From Takakia lepidozioides (taxonomy: Eukaryota; Streptophyta; Takakiopsida; Takakiales; Takakiaceae), in contig CM060732.1 in NCBI GenBank assembly GCA_030704615.1, positions 2,046,001 to 2,110,000 of the forward strand: a stretch of DNA of 64,000 nucleotides. Direction: 5' to 3'. Below are positions 30,655 through 41,999 of the stretch, piece by piece. Numbering within the stretch: the first letter of the stretch is position 1; each line of letters begins with the position of its first letter. Below the pieces are notes generated by a model. It made no database searches and had not been told where the DNA came from. It was given only the letters and a program-made list of their open reading frames with translations. The position numbers were made by a program, and so were the translations under genes.

Positions 30655-33570
30655 CCGCCTCCACGTAACCGTCTCCTCCTATCGTTGTTGAACAAGGTTA
30701 TTGTATCTTGCCTCCCACTCATGTATGGATGGGGTGTTCTTCAATATGAACTCATGCGCTTGGTTAATCACCATGATAGGTAATTTTACCCTCTTTGAAT
30801 TTTTGGGCAAAACGATGTCCTTGGTTCATACATCCTCATCTTCCTTCCACATCGCAGGGGCTTCCTTATCCACCCTTGCCAAGTACTCCATGCAGTAGAA
30901 CATAGCCTCTTGCAATATATACCCCTCCGCCATGCTACCCTCGGGTGGTGCCATTTGTCTTACATGTGCTTTCAAAGTCTTCATGTATCGCTCAAGGTAG
31001 TACATCCACCGAGAATGAAAGGGGCCGGAAATAAAAGCTCTTCCACTAAGTGCACTACCAAGTGCACTTGGATATCAAAGAAGGAGGGATGAAGGGTGCA
31101 TCTCCAACATACACATGACACCACCGCCTCCTTCTTCATGACATGGAAAGTCCGCTTCCTCCAGCTCTTTGGAGCAAATCCACCAAAAACGCAATTAAAA
31201 GCCTCTTCCACTAAGTGCACTACCAAGTGCACTTGGATATCAAAGAAGGAGGGATGAAGGTGCATCTCCAACATACACATGACCACCACCGCCTCCTTCT
31301 TCATGCATGGAAAGTCCGCTTCCTCCAGCTCTTTGGAGCAAATCCACCAAAACAATGTTCCCATCTATAGACTATCTCGCGAACCTCGGAGTCAATGTCC
31401 CACGTACTACAATAGGCAAGATGTCTTGCAATAGATTGTGGTAGTCATGAGACTTCAACCATGGACCCCGTCTTCGTTGAACTTCATACTACGGAGGGAT
31501 GACCCATAACCAGTGGTGTTCGGACAGCTCCTATGGTGGCTATCACTTTCTTGTATTCCCTCTCCTTTGTCCATTGCCAAGGTGCGCGCCTATACTTCCA
31601 CCATACAACACCCTTTGGGGTCCACACGCCTATACTTCCACCATACAACACCCTTTGGGGTCCACAAATTCTTACACGTCTATTTTGTCGTGAAAGTGAC
31701 AATGGAAATCATACAAAACATGCAATATCATATGCATGCAATATCATATGCATGCGTAGCAATATTGATGGTGTTTTTGTGGAATATGTACCGCCCAATA
31801 TGGCAACTCGTAGAAGATTGAAAGCCGCTTCATGCTGGGCACCTTCACTTCACCGGACCCCTCCGGATGGGCCTCCTTCCATCGGTCTTCCCAAAAGTGC
31901 CCGGATGGTGTCACAGGTGGGGGACGTAACTCCACTTTGCCATCAAACAAGTGTTTGTCTCTTCTTCAATGATGGCTCATAGGAAAAAACTTGCGGTAGT
32001 TGGGATACACCATCTTGCGAAGATTGTTGGAGCTTTGTGCATCAAGTTCATCGCCACAATGCAGGCATGCATGGTACCCTTTAGTGCTCAACCCCGAGCA
32101 AATAGTAAGTCCTGTAGACATTCCGCCGCATTAGGAAAGACAAAAAGTTTCCATGTGCATCTTGACAGGTAAATGTACGCGGGTTTCTCATGGGGAACAT
32201 AATATACCTGGATAATCATGCATTGTCCAAAGCAAGATGCCTCTCATCTGAAAAGATTGTCCGGCCATAGGGTCAAGTGAAGCATCCAATGCCGGGACCC
32301 CCCTCCATAGCTCCTTCAGTTCATCAACTAGAGGTTGCAAGTACGTGTCCATGTCTTTCACTTGTTTTTTCCCTATGTGACATTCACACCATTAATTGTT
32401 TCAATGCTCCACCATGCTAATTATACTTCATAATGAATGACACATCTTACTACATGATTACGTCACTCATCAATCTTCCATCGGAATTGCGCCAAAGAGA
32501 AGAAGATTAATGTAAAATCCAAAGAAATAATAAGCATGAAATGGGTACACTCACCCGGTACAATGGCAGCCAACATGATATGGCCTTTTTTTATTGAAAG
32601 ATACGGAGGGATGTTGTAAGTCACCATGGTCACCGGCCAAGTGGAATGACTACATGACTGGACAGAGTATGGGTTGACCCCATCCGAGGAGAAGCCGAGG
32701 CGGACATGTCGTGGGTCCTCCAAGAGAAAAAGCCACATCTCTTTAGTATGCATCCATGCTTGTGAATCTTGTGGCCCGCACACCTTTCTCGGGGGGCTCC
32801 GATGCGAGGCGTGCCATCTCATCAGTTGTGCCAATGAGGGGCTTCGGTAGTGTGCCTGCAGTCGCAGGATGATTGGAAAGTAGTGCATTTTCTGGCACAA
32901 TCCCCATGTCGGCCCCATATCATAATCAGTGTCATTCATATCTCTAAGTAAAACCTTACGTCTTGTAGCGGTTGCAAAAAGGTATAATGCAATATACAAG
33001 TGTATTGTGGCGCGGGTATACCTTGCGCGGGGCTTTCTTCCCTTGAACATCATCCCGATATCGGTCTTTGTTGCACTTTGGACACTTGGTGAGTTTCGCA
33101 TCCTCTCCGTAGTACAGGGTTTTATCACATGGACATGCATGAAAAATCTTATAGCCCATCCCCATAGCATCCAAGGCTGCTATTGCCTCTTTTCTTGATC
33201 GTGGCATTCTCAGCTTCAAATGTGGGGCAAGGATGTAGTCCGCAATAGTCCGCATTATGGCGGACATACCCACATTGCTTATGCCAAACCGGATTTGCAA
33301 ATTCAGCAACAACAAGGTGGTTGAAAGTCTACTCACTTTGGCCCCTTCGTATAAGGGAGTTTTGGCTTCTTTTTCCATGTCATTCAAAGAGTCTGTGTCC
33401 TCATCTACCATCTGATGCATTAAGAGGTCCTCCATTGCTGCCACATCCTCATGCATAATTCCATTGTCATTGTTGTCCTCATCATCGGAGACCTCCATTT
33501 CAGACGGGGTCGGGTCCCTTTGATACGCACCCCCCTCCGAAGGAACAAAATCTCGGTTCATGACAAGATC
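30655..33570 (-). pseudogene. CACTA (En/Spm) TNP2-type transposase, degenerate
   Basis: In minus-strand order: an acidic N-terminus (33561); KTPLYEGAKVSRLSTTLLLL; the zinc-ribbon-like KIFHACPCDKTLYYGEDAKL..CPKC (about 33130-33050); DPRHVRLGFSSDGVNPYSVQ and STWPVTMVTYNIPPYLSIKK (about 32740-32590); DTYLQPLVDELKELWRGVPA (about 32350-32290); KRLSIFYELPYWA (about 31830); SHDYHNLLQDILPIV (about 31450); PSFFDIQVHLVVHLVEE (twice); then YYLERYMKTLKAHVRQM and GSMAEGYILQEAMFYCMEYL (about 31000-30890), a DUF4218-like end. This is the standard plant TNP2 order. Stops, frameshifts and two internal duplications (31015-31345 and the 38-base repeat at 31580-31670) make it inactive. It continues at 26703 beyond the inserted element. 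Confidence 0.9.
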
Positions 33571-33924
33571 ATGAACTTCATGAATTAACGTCGTGGGGTT
33601 GTGGCCGGCATCCTAAGATGCCAAAAACAACCATGTCATTATTAGTTTCCATACATGGCGTTGTTCATTATCATACAGGATAAAACCCAAAGTACACATT
33701 ATACACACGAGGGGAATACATACATTGCTTCACCACATGAAGGAGACACTATATAATTCAAAATACCCAAATTCACATATAACGTCCACCCAAACTCCCT
33801 TGAATATAGCATGAAAAACTGCATCCAAATACACATCAATGCCTATGTATATGTATACATGGTGGAGGAAGCCACCTCAATGTACAAAATGTCTTCCTAC
33901 GTCCATCTACACATGATGAAACTT

Positions 33925-34934
33925 GGCTAACGCCTAAAGTCATACTCTGCAAACAACTCCTCTCCAGCCCTAATGGTCCTCCTTGCACATGTCATCACAA
34001 AAGTGGTGATGTTAGGGTCCAATCTACTATCCCTGTCATGGCGCCCATCCCAAAACACGTTGGCGGTGTGGCCCGGCGGTAAGGTAACTGAACTGTTGAT
34101 GAGCCCAACCACGTTGCCGTATACATCGGGGTTTCCGTCACAATAAATATGGGCTTTACGGTCCAAATTTCTCGCCCTTACATCATTGTCGTTCACAACA
34201 AGGATGTAAGGATGGATCAAGGACCCAAGGCCGTGTGTCTGCAATAATTGCCACTCCCGGTGGGTGTACCTTGGCCCAAAATAGGGAACAAATCCACAGA
34301 ATCCTCTCCTCCCCCCAAAACTACATCCTCCATAAAAAAAAGTCCGCGACCCATACTAGGGTCTAATCCCTCCATCACGCAATACATGCGACCCCAAAAA
34401 AGAAATGGCTCACCCTTGGGAATCGGAACTGGACAAGGCACAAGACATTGGTAGAAATGGGGTTGGACTCCCATCGTGAATAGCTCCCTGCACCACGATG
34501 ACGTACGGTCCGTCATGAGGCTGGCAAAGACGCGGACCAACCGTGCGAAACAACTTCGGTCCACCTCTCCTAGGGGGCGGCGCCCGTCCACCACTTCGGG
34601 GGCCCTTCTCCCAGAGTGGGAACCCAGTGATCCATCGGTCCCAGTCATACACAGTCCCCAAAGGTGGTAGGATCCATCCGGGTTCTGCCGGAGGACCCGA
34701 ATACGGACTCAATGGTGGCTGTGGTCTCGGCAATGGAGGGGAAGGGACACGTAGGTTGGTATGAGAGATCTCGTGTGGAGGTAGTACTGGCCGAGATGGC
34801 CGGGATGGCGATGGTGATGAGGAAAGAACATGTACAATAGGAGGAACGGACGATGTTGTCTCGCCCTCAGCAAGTGGTTGTGGCACAGCCGGCAACGAAT
34901 CCTCAATCGTGACACGTCGATAAACACGCGGCAT
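33925..34934 (-). pseudogene. SET-domain ORF inside the CACTA element
   Basis: A Pro/Ser-rich N-terminus (34934, MPRVYRRVTIEDSLPAVPQP) with PPAEPGWILPPLGTVYDWDR leads, after a frame change near 34450-34480, to MGRGLFFMEDVVLGGGEDSV. After another frame change near 34230 come NVVGLINSSV, TANVFWDGRHD and TCARRTIRAGEELFAEYDF. A GxG-like start, an N-S-S in the position of the NHS motif, and GEELFAEYDF at the end are the SET methyltransferase landmarks. Such a domain would methylate protein lysines. It lies directly upstream of TNP2 on the same strand and inside the GCGAC-marked 5' side, so it is probably element-borne. The two frame changes suggest it is dead or poorly sequenced. Confidence 0.7.
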
Positions 34935-35289
34935 GACCTAGCACGAGAGAGAGGTAGAGTACCGTATTGTGACCCACTGCAACCTCTGGAGGAGTTACAC
35001 TCCCAACCCTTGGAAAAACTTGAAAAAAAAACCCTACAAACGTAAAGCCCATATGTCCCCACCCCACAAAAAAACGAAACCCTAAAAACAAAACTATATT
35101 GCAGCTAATCCTAAACTAACTATATTATAACTAACCCTAAACTAAACTCTGAAACTAAACCCTAAACTAAACTATGTAACCCTTAAAACCCTAAGAGCCA
35201 AAGACCCAAAAACCCAAATGATCCTTGCAAAACCCCATAACCCAAAAAACCATAAGAAAAATAAAATAAAATGAGAGGCCTCTTCAACT

Positions 35290-35740
35290 CACATTTGCGC
35301 CAGATCTGCATCTCCACTGCGACTGCCGTGCGACGTCCCACTAAGGCAGCGATGCCCGTGCGATTCACCAACGTCGCAGAGGATCCTCCTCCTGCCAAGG
35401 TGGCCGCCCTTCTCTCCCCTTCGCGAAGGCGCCTGATCGCCGCCGAGGTTTTCCGGTGGGGTCGCCACACTAGCGCGCCGCGGCTGCACCGACCACCTCT
35501 CACTCCCCCTCTCAATCTCTCTATCTGATCTCTCTCTCCCTCACCCTCCTCCTCTCACTCTTCCTCCCTCCCCTCCCTCCATCCCTACTTTGTTTTTTTT
35601 TGCTCTCGAGCTCTCCCGGGCGCGACTACCCCCGCGCGCCGAAGCGTTTTTCGGCGGCGGTGACGCAACACTGACGCGCCACGACGTTCAAACCCGCGCG
35701 CGCCCTCTCTCTCCCTCTCTCTCTCCCTCTGTACATGGAT
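35290..35740. repeat. 5' flank of the CACTA remnant: GCGAC-like motifs and CT-rich tract
   Basis: CTGCGACTGCCGTGCGACG, CGTGCGATTCACCAACGTCG and GGTCGCC-type motifs at 35310-35470 are weaker forms of the GCGAC palindromes. They are followed by CT-rich low-complexity sequence (35500-35580, 35705-35735) and a CG-rich segment (35615-35700). The 35000-35290 part before it is a run of CTAAAC/CCTAAA-like telomere-resembling phrases without regular period. No gene is supported. Confidence 0.55.
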
Positions 35741-35819
35741 CCTGTTGGTAACCTATTCCATAACCCAGAGGGTTTGGTACTAAGGTAGTTTTTGACTAAA
35801 CTATAATTAACTTTCTGCT

Positions 35820-36665
35820 ATCTTCATCCATACCGGATATAGTTAATAATGGATGAATTCCATTAAATGTTAATTCTGGTTATCATTTTTTACCTGGTTC
35901 CTTTGGATTATTAAGGTCATTTATATCTAACCCTAATGAATGCCAGGTTCTGGTCATCGATTTTAGGATGTCATCCCTGCTGGATGACATGGCGATGACA
36001 ACAGGGGAATATTCACTTATTTTTCATCCCACATGGATGAAATCGCAATGGTTTGCCATATTTCCTCTCCTACCATAAAACTTGCACGATACTGTGCGTT
36101 TTTTCTACGGGAGATGAAGTGATGGTGTCAGAGGGATCTCTTAGCATGAATTTTATGATTTTGATGGCTATGGAGACGCTTCAATGCTGCTTACAAGTAC
36201 TCTGGCAAGATTCCAGTCCTTTCTCAGCTCCCTTGAGATGCGTAACGGCAGCAGTGCTTCAATTCCCTCAGTATGGTGGCCTATTCCCTTGGCGGGCAAT
36301 CTACCTTAGGCTGCCCGATTGCTTGTAGATCCTCTCTGGATCATTAAGTTTCAGCACTGCTCATAAAAACTCAGGGGGTTTCTTCACCTGTTAAAATGCG
36401 CATAGATTTCAGTAAACCATTGCTTGTTTGTGTTGTTGATTGTCAAGTGCTTGGAGTGATGTCGAGTCCTCTTCCGCAATCGATTAAGGTTGTGTATAAC
36501 CTTGCTTGTGTTTAGAATTGATTCTTGCTTTAGAACTCATGTTGTACAGCGATAACAAGCGTGAGACCCGATTCACCTGGGGTTCCACAATTCTCACTAA
36601 CCTGTTGGTTCTTGTGGGGGCTTGTGATGGGACCAGGTGAGGGTCCTCACTTAATGTGATTTTTG
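35820..36665. repeat. Left inverted end with TTCATCC hairpins
   Basis: Palindromes occur near 35826 (CATCCATACCGGATATAG), 35974 (CATCCCTGCTGGATGACATG) and 36024 (TTTTCATCCCACATGGATGA). The inner, better conserved part (36460-36665) pairs with 40875-41095. Confidence 0.7.
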
Positions 36666-37004
36666 AAGCTTGAATCTGATGACAAACCTGCAAGTGAAGT
36701 GACATCGACATCAACTGATTATCAAGGGAGATGTCTCATTTTTGCCTCCCTACCTTGACCAATCTGGATATGCTTACAACCTTTATCTCTGTGTTGAAGC
36801 AGCAAGTGCATTAGCGAGCCTTTTTAGAACACATGAATTCTATTAAGGACTCTGGGTTATGATTTCCGCTGCACTAAAATATGGTACTGGAAGTAGGTTT
36901 TCCAGACCAAATATATGCTCTTTTTTCATGCTTAGAGCACGATTTGCTACTCTGATACGTACACTTTCAAACAACACGGTAGGGGAGAGGCTAGAGCTTG
37001 CATC

Positions 37005-38330
37005 TGGTTTATACTAAGCCCTGTATGCCTTTATGTGCTCAATCTATGGAACCTCTGTGGCTTTCTGAACCCCCTTTCCTTTTTTACCTTGCATACAATC
37101 TGCTAAGGTAAGTAACCTGCTACCTCTTCATGTCACTCTGTAATTACAGATTGTATACAGTTGTGTTTGTGGCTTTTGGGTAACAATAAAAGAACATAGG
37201 ACTCATTGTTTTTGCTCCACAAGAAACATGGACTAGTGGGGACCCAGAATTACTCTTAACTCTTCTAAAAGCATGCTTTTGTTTTTTTAGAAAAACATGT
37301 ACTGGCTTTATAGACTCTTGGTAGGTTGGATTGAAGGTATCAGCTGCTCTGATATCTGGCAACACAGCCTTTTTTTCAGATGTTATGACTTCAAAACCTG
37401 TGTAACATTGGGGTTTGAACATGTATTGGCACTATAGCCTTTCTGAACTTCATTAAAATGTCTTTTTTACCTTGCAAACACCTTGTTAAGGTGGTAACAT
37501 AATGACCCCAGACCTAAACCAGGTCCTGGTGTTTGAAGAAAATCCTCTTCTGTTGCTTGATGACCAAAGAATGATTAACATCATACTTACCAGCATGGCT
37601 CTGGATTGTATGATTACAAAAAAGACTGTTGTTTGTTTGATCTTTCTAGCTATGGCTGGTTTTGATATGACATAGCATTGCATTTGTTTTGTTCTAAGGC
37701 CCTGTATGCCTTTATGTACTCATACTATGGAACATATGTGGCTTTCTGAACTCCATCTGTGTTTTTTGTACCTTGCATACAATCTGCTAAGGTAAGAAAC
37801 CTGATGTCATCAGGCCTAAACTAGGCTCTGGATATGATTCCTGTAATTACAGATTATATACAGCTTGTTTATGGCTTGTGGGTTACAAAAAAAAGAACAC
37901 ATGACTCACTATTTCTGCTCTGGCATGATTGATGCCAAGACACACAAGAAACATGAGTTGGTGGGGACCCAGAATCGAGCTCTTCTAAAAACCCTCCAAG
38001 CTTTAGTTGGGTTAGATTAAATGATTTCAGCTGCTCTGGCTTGATAAAAATATCAGGCTACACAATTTTTTTTTTTCAGATGTTATCGATTCAAAACCTG
38101 TGTAACACCAGGGTTTGAACAAGTGTGGGAACTATGGCCTTTTTGAACATCATTAATAGTCTTTTTTGCCTTGCAAACACCTTGTCAAGGTTGTAACATA
38201 ATGACCCCAGACCTAAACCAGGTCTGGTTGTTTTAAAGAGAAGCCTCTGCTGTTGCTTGGTAATCAAAGACTGATTAACCTACAACATGGCTCTGGATTT
38301 TATGTTACAAAAAAGATAGCTGTTTGTTTT
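37005..38330. repeat. ~690-bp tandem duplication
   Basis: CCCTGTATGCCTTTATGT is at 37019 and 37701; TAATTACAGATTNTATACAG is at 37141 and 37843; GTGGGGACCCAGAAT is at about 37235 and 37961; AATGACCCCAGACCTAAACC is at 37500 and 38201. The order is the same in both copies, with small indels. No coding potential is seen in either. Confidence 0.8.
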
Positions 38331-38869
38331 TTGCTAGCTATGGCATATTCTGATACAGAACACTGCAGTAGAAAGCAGTTCTGGGAAATCAAGCTTACTA
38401 AACAATGCAATGAGTTTTGACTCTGTCATGATTACAAGAAGTTCTAAAAATGTAACAGATAAGCTATGGGTTGTTGTTATTAAAAAACTGGTTATGTGAT
38501 CAAGTAACTAGATGATTTAATATCCCGGTTGTGTGATTAATGGAAAATAGCTTGAACTTTTGGGTTCCAGATGAGCAGTACTATTGCATGATATAGGTAA
38601 ACATTTAATTGTTTGCTTAGATGCCACCCATAGCTTATAATTCTAAAACAGGCATAAAAACAGGCTGGTAACACTTGTTTAGCATACTGTTCCTTAGAAT
38701 ATAAAGCTGGATTATTATAAGGAGGGGATCTTCTAAGTAATCCCACCCATATTTTCTTGTCATTGAAATCTACCAGGTAGATTCTTTGTCTTTGAAATGT
38801 AATGGAGGTCATCATAAGATCTGATTTGAAGTGGAGTTTGACTGATAATGCCTCTTCATGAGGTTGATT

Positions 38870-39815
38870 TGTCGTAAAAATTGACAATGACCATGTTTGG
38901 TCTTGGCCATGTCCCAACAAGACATAGTATCTTCCCTCTCTCTCTTTGTCCCTCTTCTATCTCTTTTTGTTTTTTTTTTTGTTGTTTGAGCGAGCTGGGT
39001 GCGCGCCCCCGTGATCTGCTGGTGGAGCGCCAGCCGAACGCCACCACCGCGGGAGGGACCGCCATCGTGAAGGAGCTGCCGCGTGAGGGAGCTGCCCTCC
39101 CTCTCGTTCTTTCTCTCTCACTCTCCCTCTCGCCCTTATCTCTCTCCCTCTTCTCCCTCTTTTCTTTTTTTGTTGTTTGAGCGAGGGAGTGCGCCCACGC
39201 GACCTGGTGGCGGAGCGCCAGCGGAACGCCACGTGAAGGAGCTGCTGCGTGAGGCGCCCAACTGCAGGTAAGCAGTCATGCATTTCTGATCTTCATAGTG
39301 AGAGATTTCAGTGAGAGTTCGGGTTCCACGGAGTAGACAGTGGAATCCCCACGGATCTCATAGTATATAGGACAATAGAAGAAGTGTTCTTCAGTTTCAA
39401 TGAGAGGGAGAGAGAGAAAGAGAGGGAGAGATTTACCTTTTTTTTTTGGGACCTGCACAAAGGAGAAGGAGAGAGAGGGAGAACGAGGGAGACAGAGGGA
39501 TAGAGGGGGCCAAGAATTTTTTTTTAAAAATAGGGGGGGGAGGGGGGGGGGGGTGACTGAGCAGCAGCAGCTCATCCCCTCTCTGGTTTTTTTCTTTTTT
39601 GAGCAGCAGAGGGACAGGGACAGATGGAGGAGAGAGACGGAGAAATGAGGAAAAATAAAATAAAAAATGGTCCCCCTCCCCACCTTCATTTTTATTTTTT
39701 TCTCCCTCAACACTCCCTCTCTCTCCACATCCTGATGGGACAGAGGGAAGATATTAATGTCATGTCAAGACATGGACAAGACCCACTAGGGTCATTGTCA
39801 ATTAAAGACATAAAC
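38870..39815. mobile_element. Nested foldback-like element, ~0.95 kb
   Basis: AATTGACAATGACC..GGTCTTGGCCATGTC at 38878-38915 and its complement at 39765-39805 (GACATGGACAAGACC..GGTCATTGTCAATT) form inverted ends of about 70 bases. They continue into CCCTCTCTCT/AGAGGGA tracts. Inside are two tandem GC-rich units (about 38985-39175 and 39178-39270, each with GGAGCGCCAGC and GTGAAGGAGCTGC), a purine-rich tract and long T and G runs. No transposase is present. Confidence 0.6.
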
Positions 39816-40874
39816 AACCCAAAACAGGGCACCATCTAACATTTCCATTCTTGTCATAGCTTCCCATGAATTGACATCACCCAATCAGTCATGATAAAAT
39901 AGGGTGGGAGGGCGGGGTTTGTTCATGTAGGGGATGCAAGCATCTTGAACACCCGAGATCCGGCCATCTTGGCCAATGAATCATTTGTTTATGTGTGGGA
40001 CAAGATAAGATATTGTTGTCCCTGTGCAGGCTGCAAGGCCTCTTGGTTCAGCCTGTACACATACCAGCAGCCTACCATTTCAGCCATTAATTATGGCAGG
40101 TCGTGCATCAGCCAAGGCATAAGGACCAGCCTGCAGTTTGTCAGAATCTCAGTATGCCACCAAGCAGTCCAACTTGAGCAAGATGAAATAGATTCCATAT
40201 CATTTGTATTCACCCCGAGACATGTGATCATACAAGGTATCAAGGCAATGTGAATGCAGCCTGTCAAATTGCAGGTTCAAGACTTGTACCAACAAGCAGC
40301 ATGAACAGCCGAGATCCAGCCTCTTTTGTATATAAAAAACCAGATTGCAGGTCATAGGCCTGATGTCATGACAGATCCAAAACTATAGGTAGGATCCCAT
40401 TACAGCTTACCATCCTCATCCTTCAAGAGTTCCATGCTAAGACATGCAAAGAACACCTTACTACGATCCAGTACACATCAGAAGTAGGCCTGAAAAGGAG
40501 CAGGGCAGTACCCTACCAGGTTGCTGCCTTAAACTTCAAGGCCACCAAATCCATAAGTACCCAAAACCGCCAAAAACATACCACCAAAAACCAGATCCTC
40601 TTTGGCAAAAGAACTTACAACCTAGCTTAATAATCCACAGGCTTTGCTGTCAAAGATCCAAAGGTAGGGTATGGGTTGTATGCAAGCCTCAGGAAACAGG
40701 CCAGCCAGGCCGAGCTGCGCATCGGCGGCAGAACGACAAAGGCCAGAACGCAGGCTGTAGCATGTCAAGCCAGGGGCAGTCGGGTTGAAATCGGGGCTGC
40801 AGGCAGCAACCACCTCACAGCACACAAACCCATAGGTCTCCTCAGCCCATATCCCAATCTGCATGCTCAAGAAA

Positions 40875-41985
40875 CTTCAAAGTAGGTGAGGATCCTCACC
40901 TGGTCCCATCACAAGCCCCCACAAAAACCAACAAGTTAGTGAGGATTGTGGAACCCTAGGTGAATCACAGACCCTCACACTTGTCATCGATGTCAACTAA
41001 GAAACTCAAAAGCAAGAGAAAGAGATAAGAACATGAGAATCCCTAAACTCCAAAGGCACCTTGAGCGATTGGGGAAGAGGGTTATGCACCATCACCACCC
41101 GCAGCAAGCCGCCTCCACAAAGAACAAAAGCAATGAAGCAAAGCAGGCACAATCGCAAGGCACTATAAAGGAGGGAGAAAACTTCCCATCATAAGCCTCC
41201 TTGCTAAGCACAGAAAAAGCTAGAGGAGGGAAGATGCAACTGCATTCATAGCGGTGTTTCCCGCTGCAAGAGAGACAAGGCGCCGCCTTCGCACCCCCCC
41301 AGGGGCTCGTCAAACATAGGTACGACACCACAAACGAGGCAGCCACCGAAGCACGTCCGCCGTAACACTCTCCGTGCGAGCTCAAAAGCACATCGCGTGC
41401 TTCTGACAGCGGGAGAGATGACATAGGGTTGTCCCTCGATTATTCATCCGTGGATGAAAAACAGTAGGACGCATCCGTATACCCTGACGGATTTCATCCG
41501 CAGCAAGGTGAAAAATAGGTTTTGGGGTAGGGGTTAGGGTTTCCACCGTAATTAATCATAATTAGGGGTAGTAAAGATCAATTCCAGGCCATAATCACAT
41601 CATCCATAGACAGATCAATTGTGTCAGGATGAAAAAATAGGGAATATCATCCGTGGCAGCGTCTTACCTCCATCTAGGTAATTCTATCATTCCTCACCAG
41701 ACCATCCGGTATGGATAAAAAGAGTCAATAAAAGAGGAATGAAAAATTATCACCCTGGTAGTTTTTCATCCGGTACGGATGGAAAAACATGATGTTGTTG
41801 GCAACCTCCATAGAGGTAATTCTTTTCTTCCATGGTGACTCATCCGGTATGGATGAGAGTCAATAAAGGAGGAATGAAAAGGCCAAAAAAACCATCCTAG
41901 AGGTAATTCAATGTCCATCCTGGTGGCTCATCCGGTATGGATGAAAAAGCCTGATAGAGGATGAGAAAACAAGAAGTCAACACTG
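40875..41985. repeat. Right inverted end with TTCATCC hairpins
   Basis: Palindromes occur near 41444 (TTCATCCGTGGATGAAA), 41700, 41768 (TTTTTCATCCGGTACGGATG), 41848 and 41926 (CTCATCCGGTATGGATGA). The inner part pairs with 36460-36665. The segment between (41100-41430) has no recognisable gene. Confidence 0.7.
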
Positions 41986-41999
41986 ATAGCAAACTGCCA

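Larger units (their letters stand above)
35720..41985. mobile_element. Large element with long inverted ends rich in TTCATCC..GGATGAA hairpins
   Basis: 36549-36660 and 40878-40990 are clear inverted repeats (shared phrases TGTGGGGGCTTGTGATGGGA/CACCTGG and CTTCCNCAATCG). The similarity continues outward into two zones (35820-36045 and 41430-41960) filled with palindromes built on TCATCC and GGATGA with a centre such as GGTAC. The interior (36665-40875) has no recognisable protein. It contains a ~690-bp tandem duplication (37005-38330) and a nested foldback element (38870-39815). Exact outer termini and target duplication were not found; the limits given are where hairpin density falls off. It is probably a non-autonomous foldback-like or Mutator-like element. 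Confidence 0.65.

Noticed and set aside
35000-35200. Telomere-like repeat tract
   Set aside because: Phrases such as CCCTAAAC and CTAAACTA occur but without a regular 7-bp period; more likely AT/C-rich low complexity.
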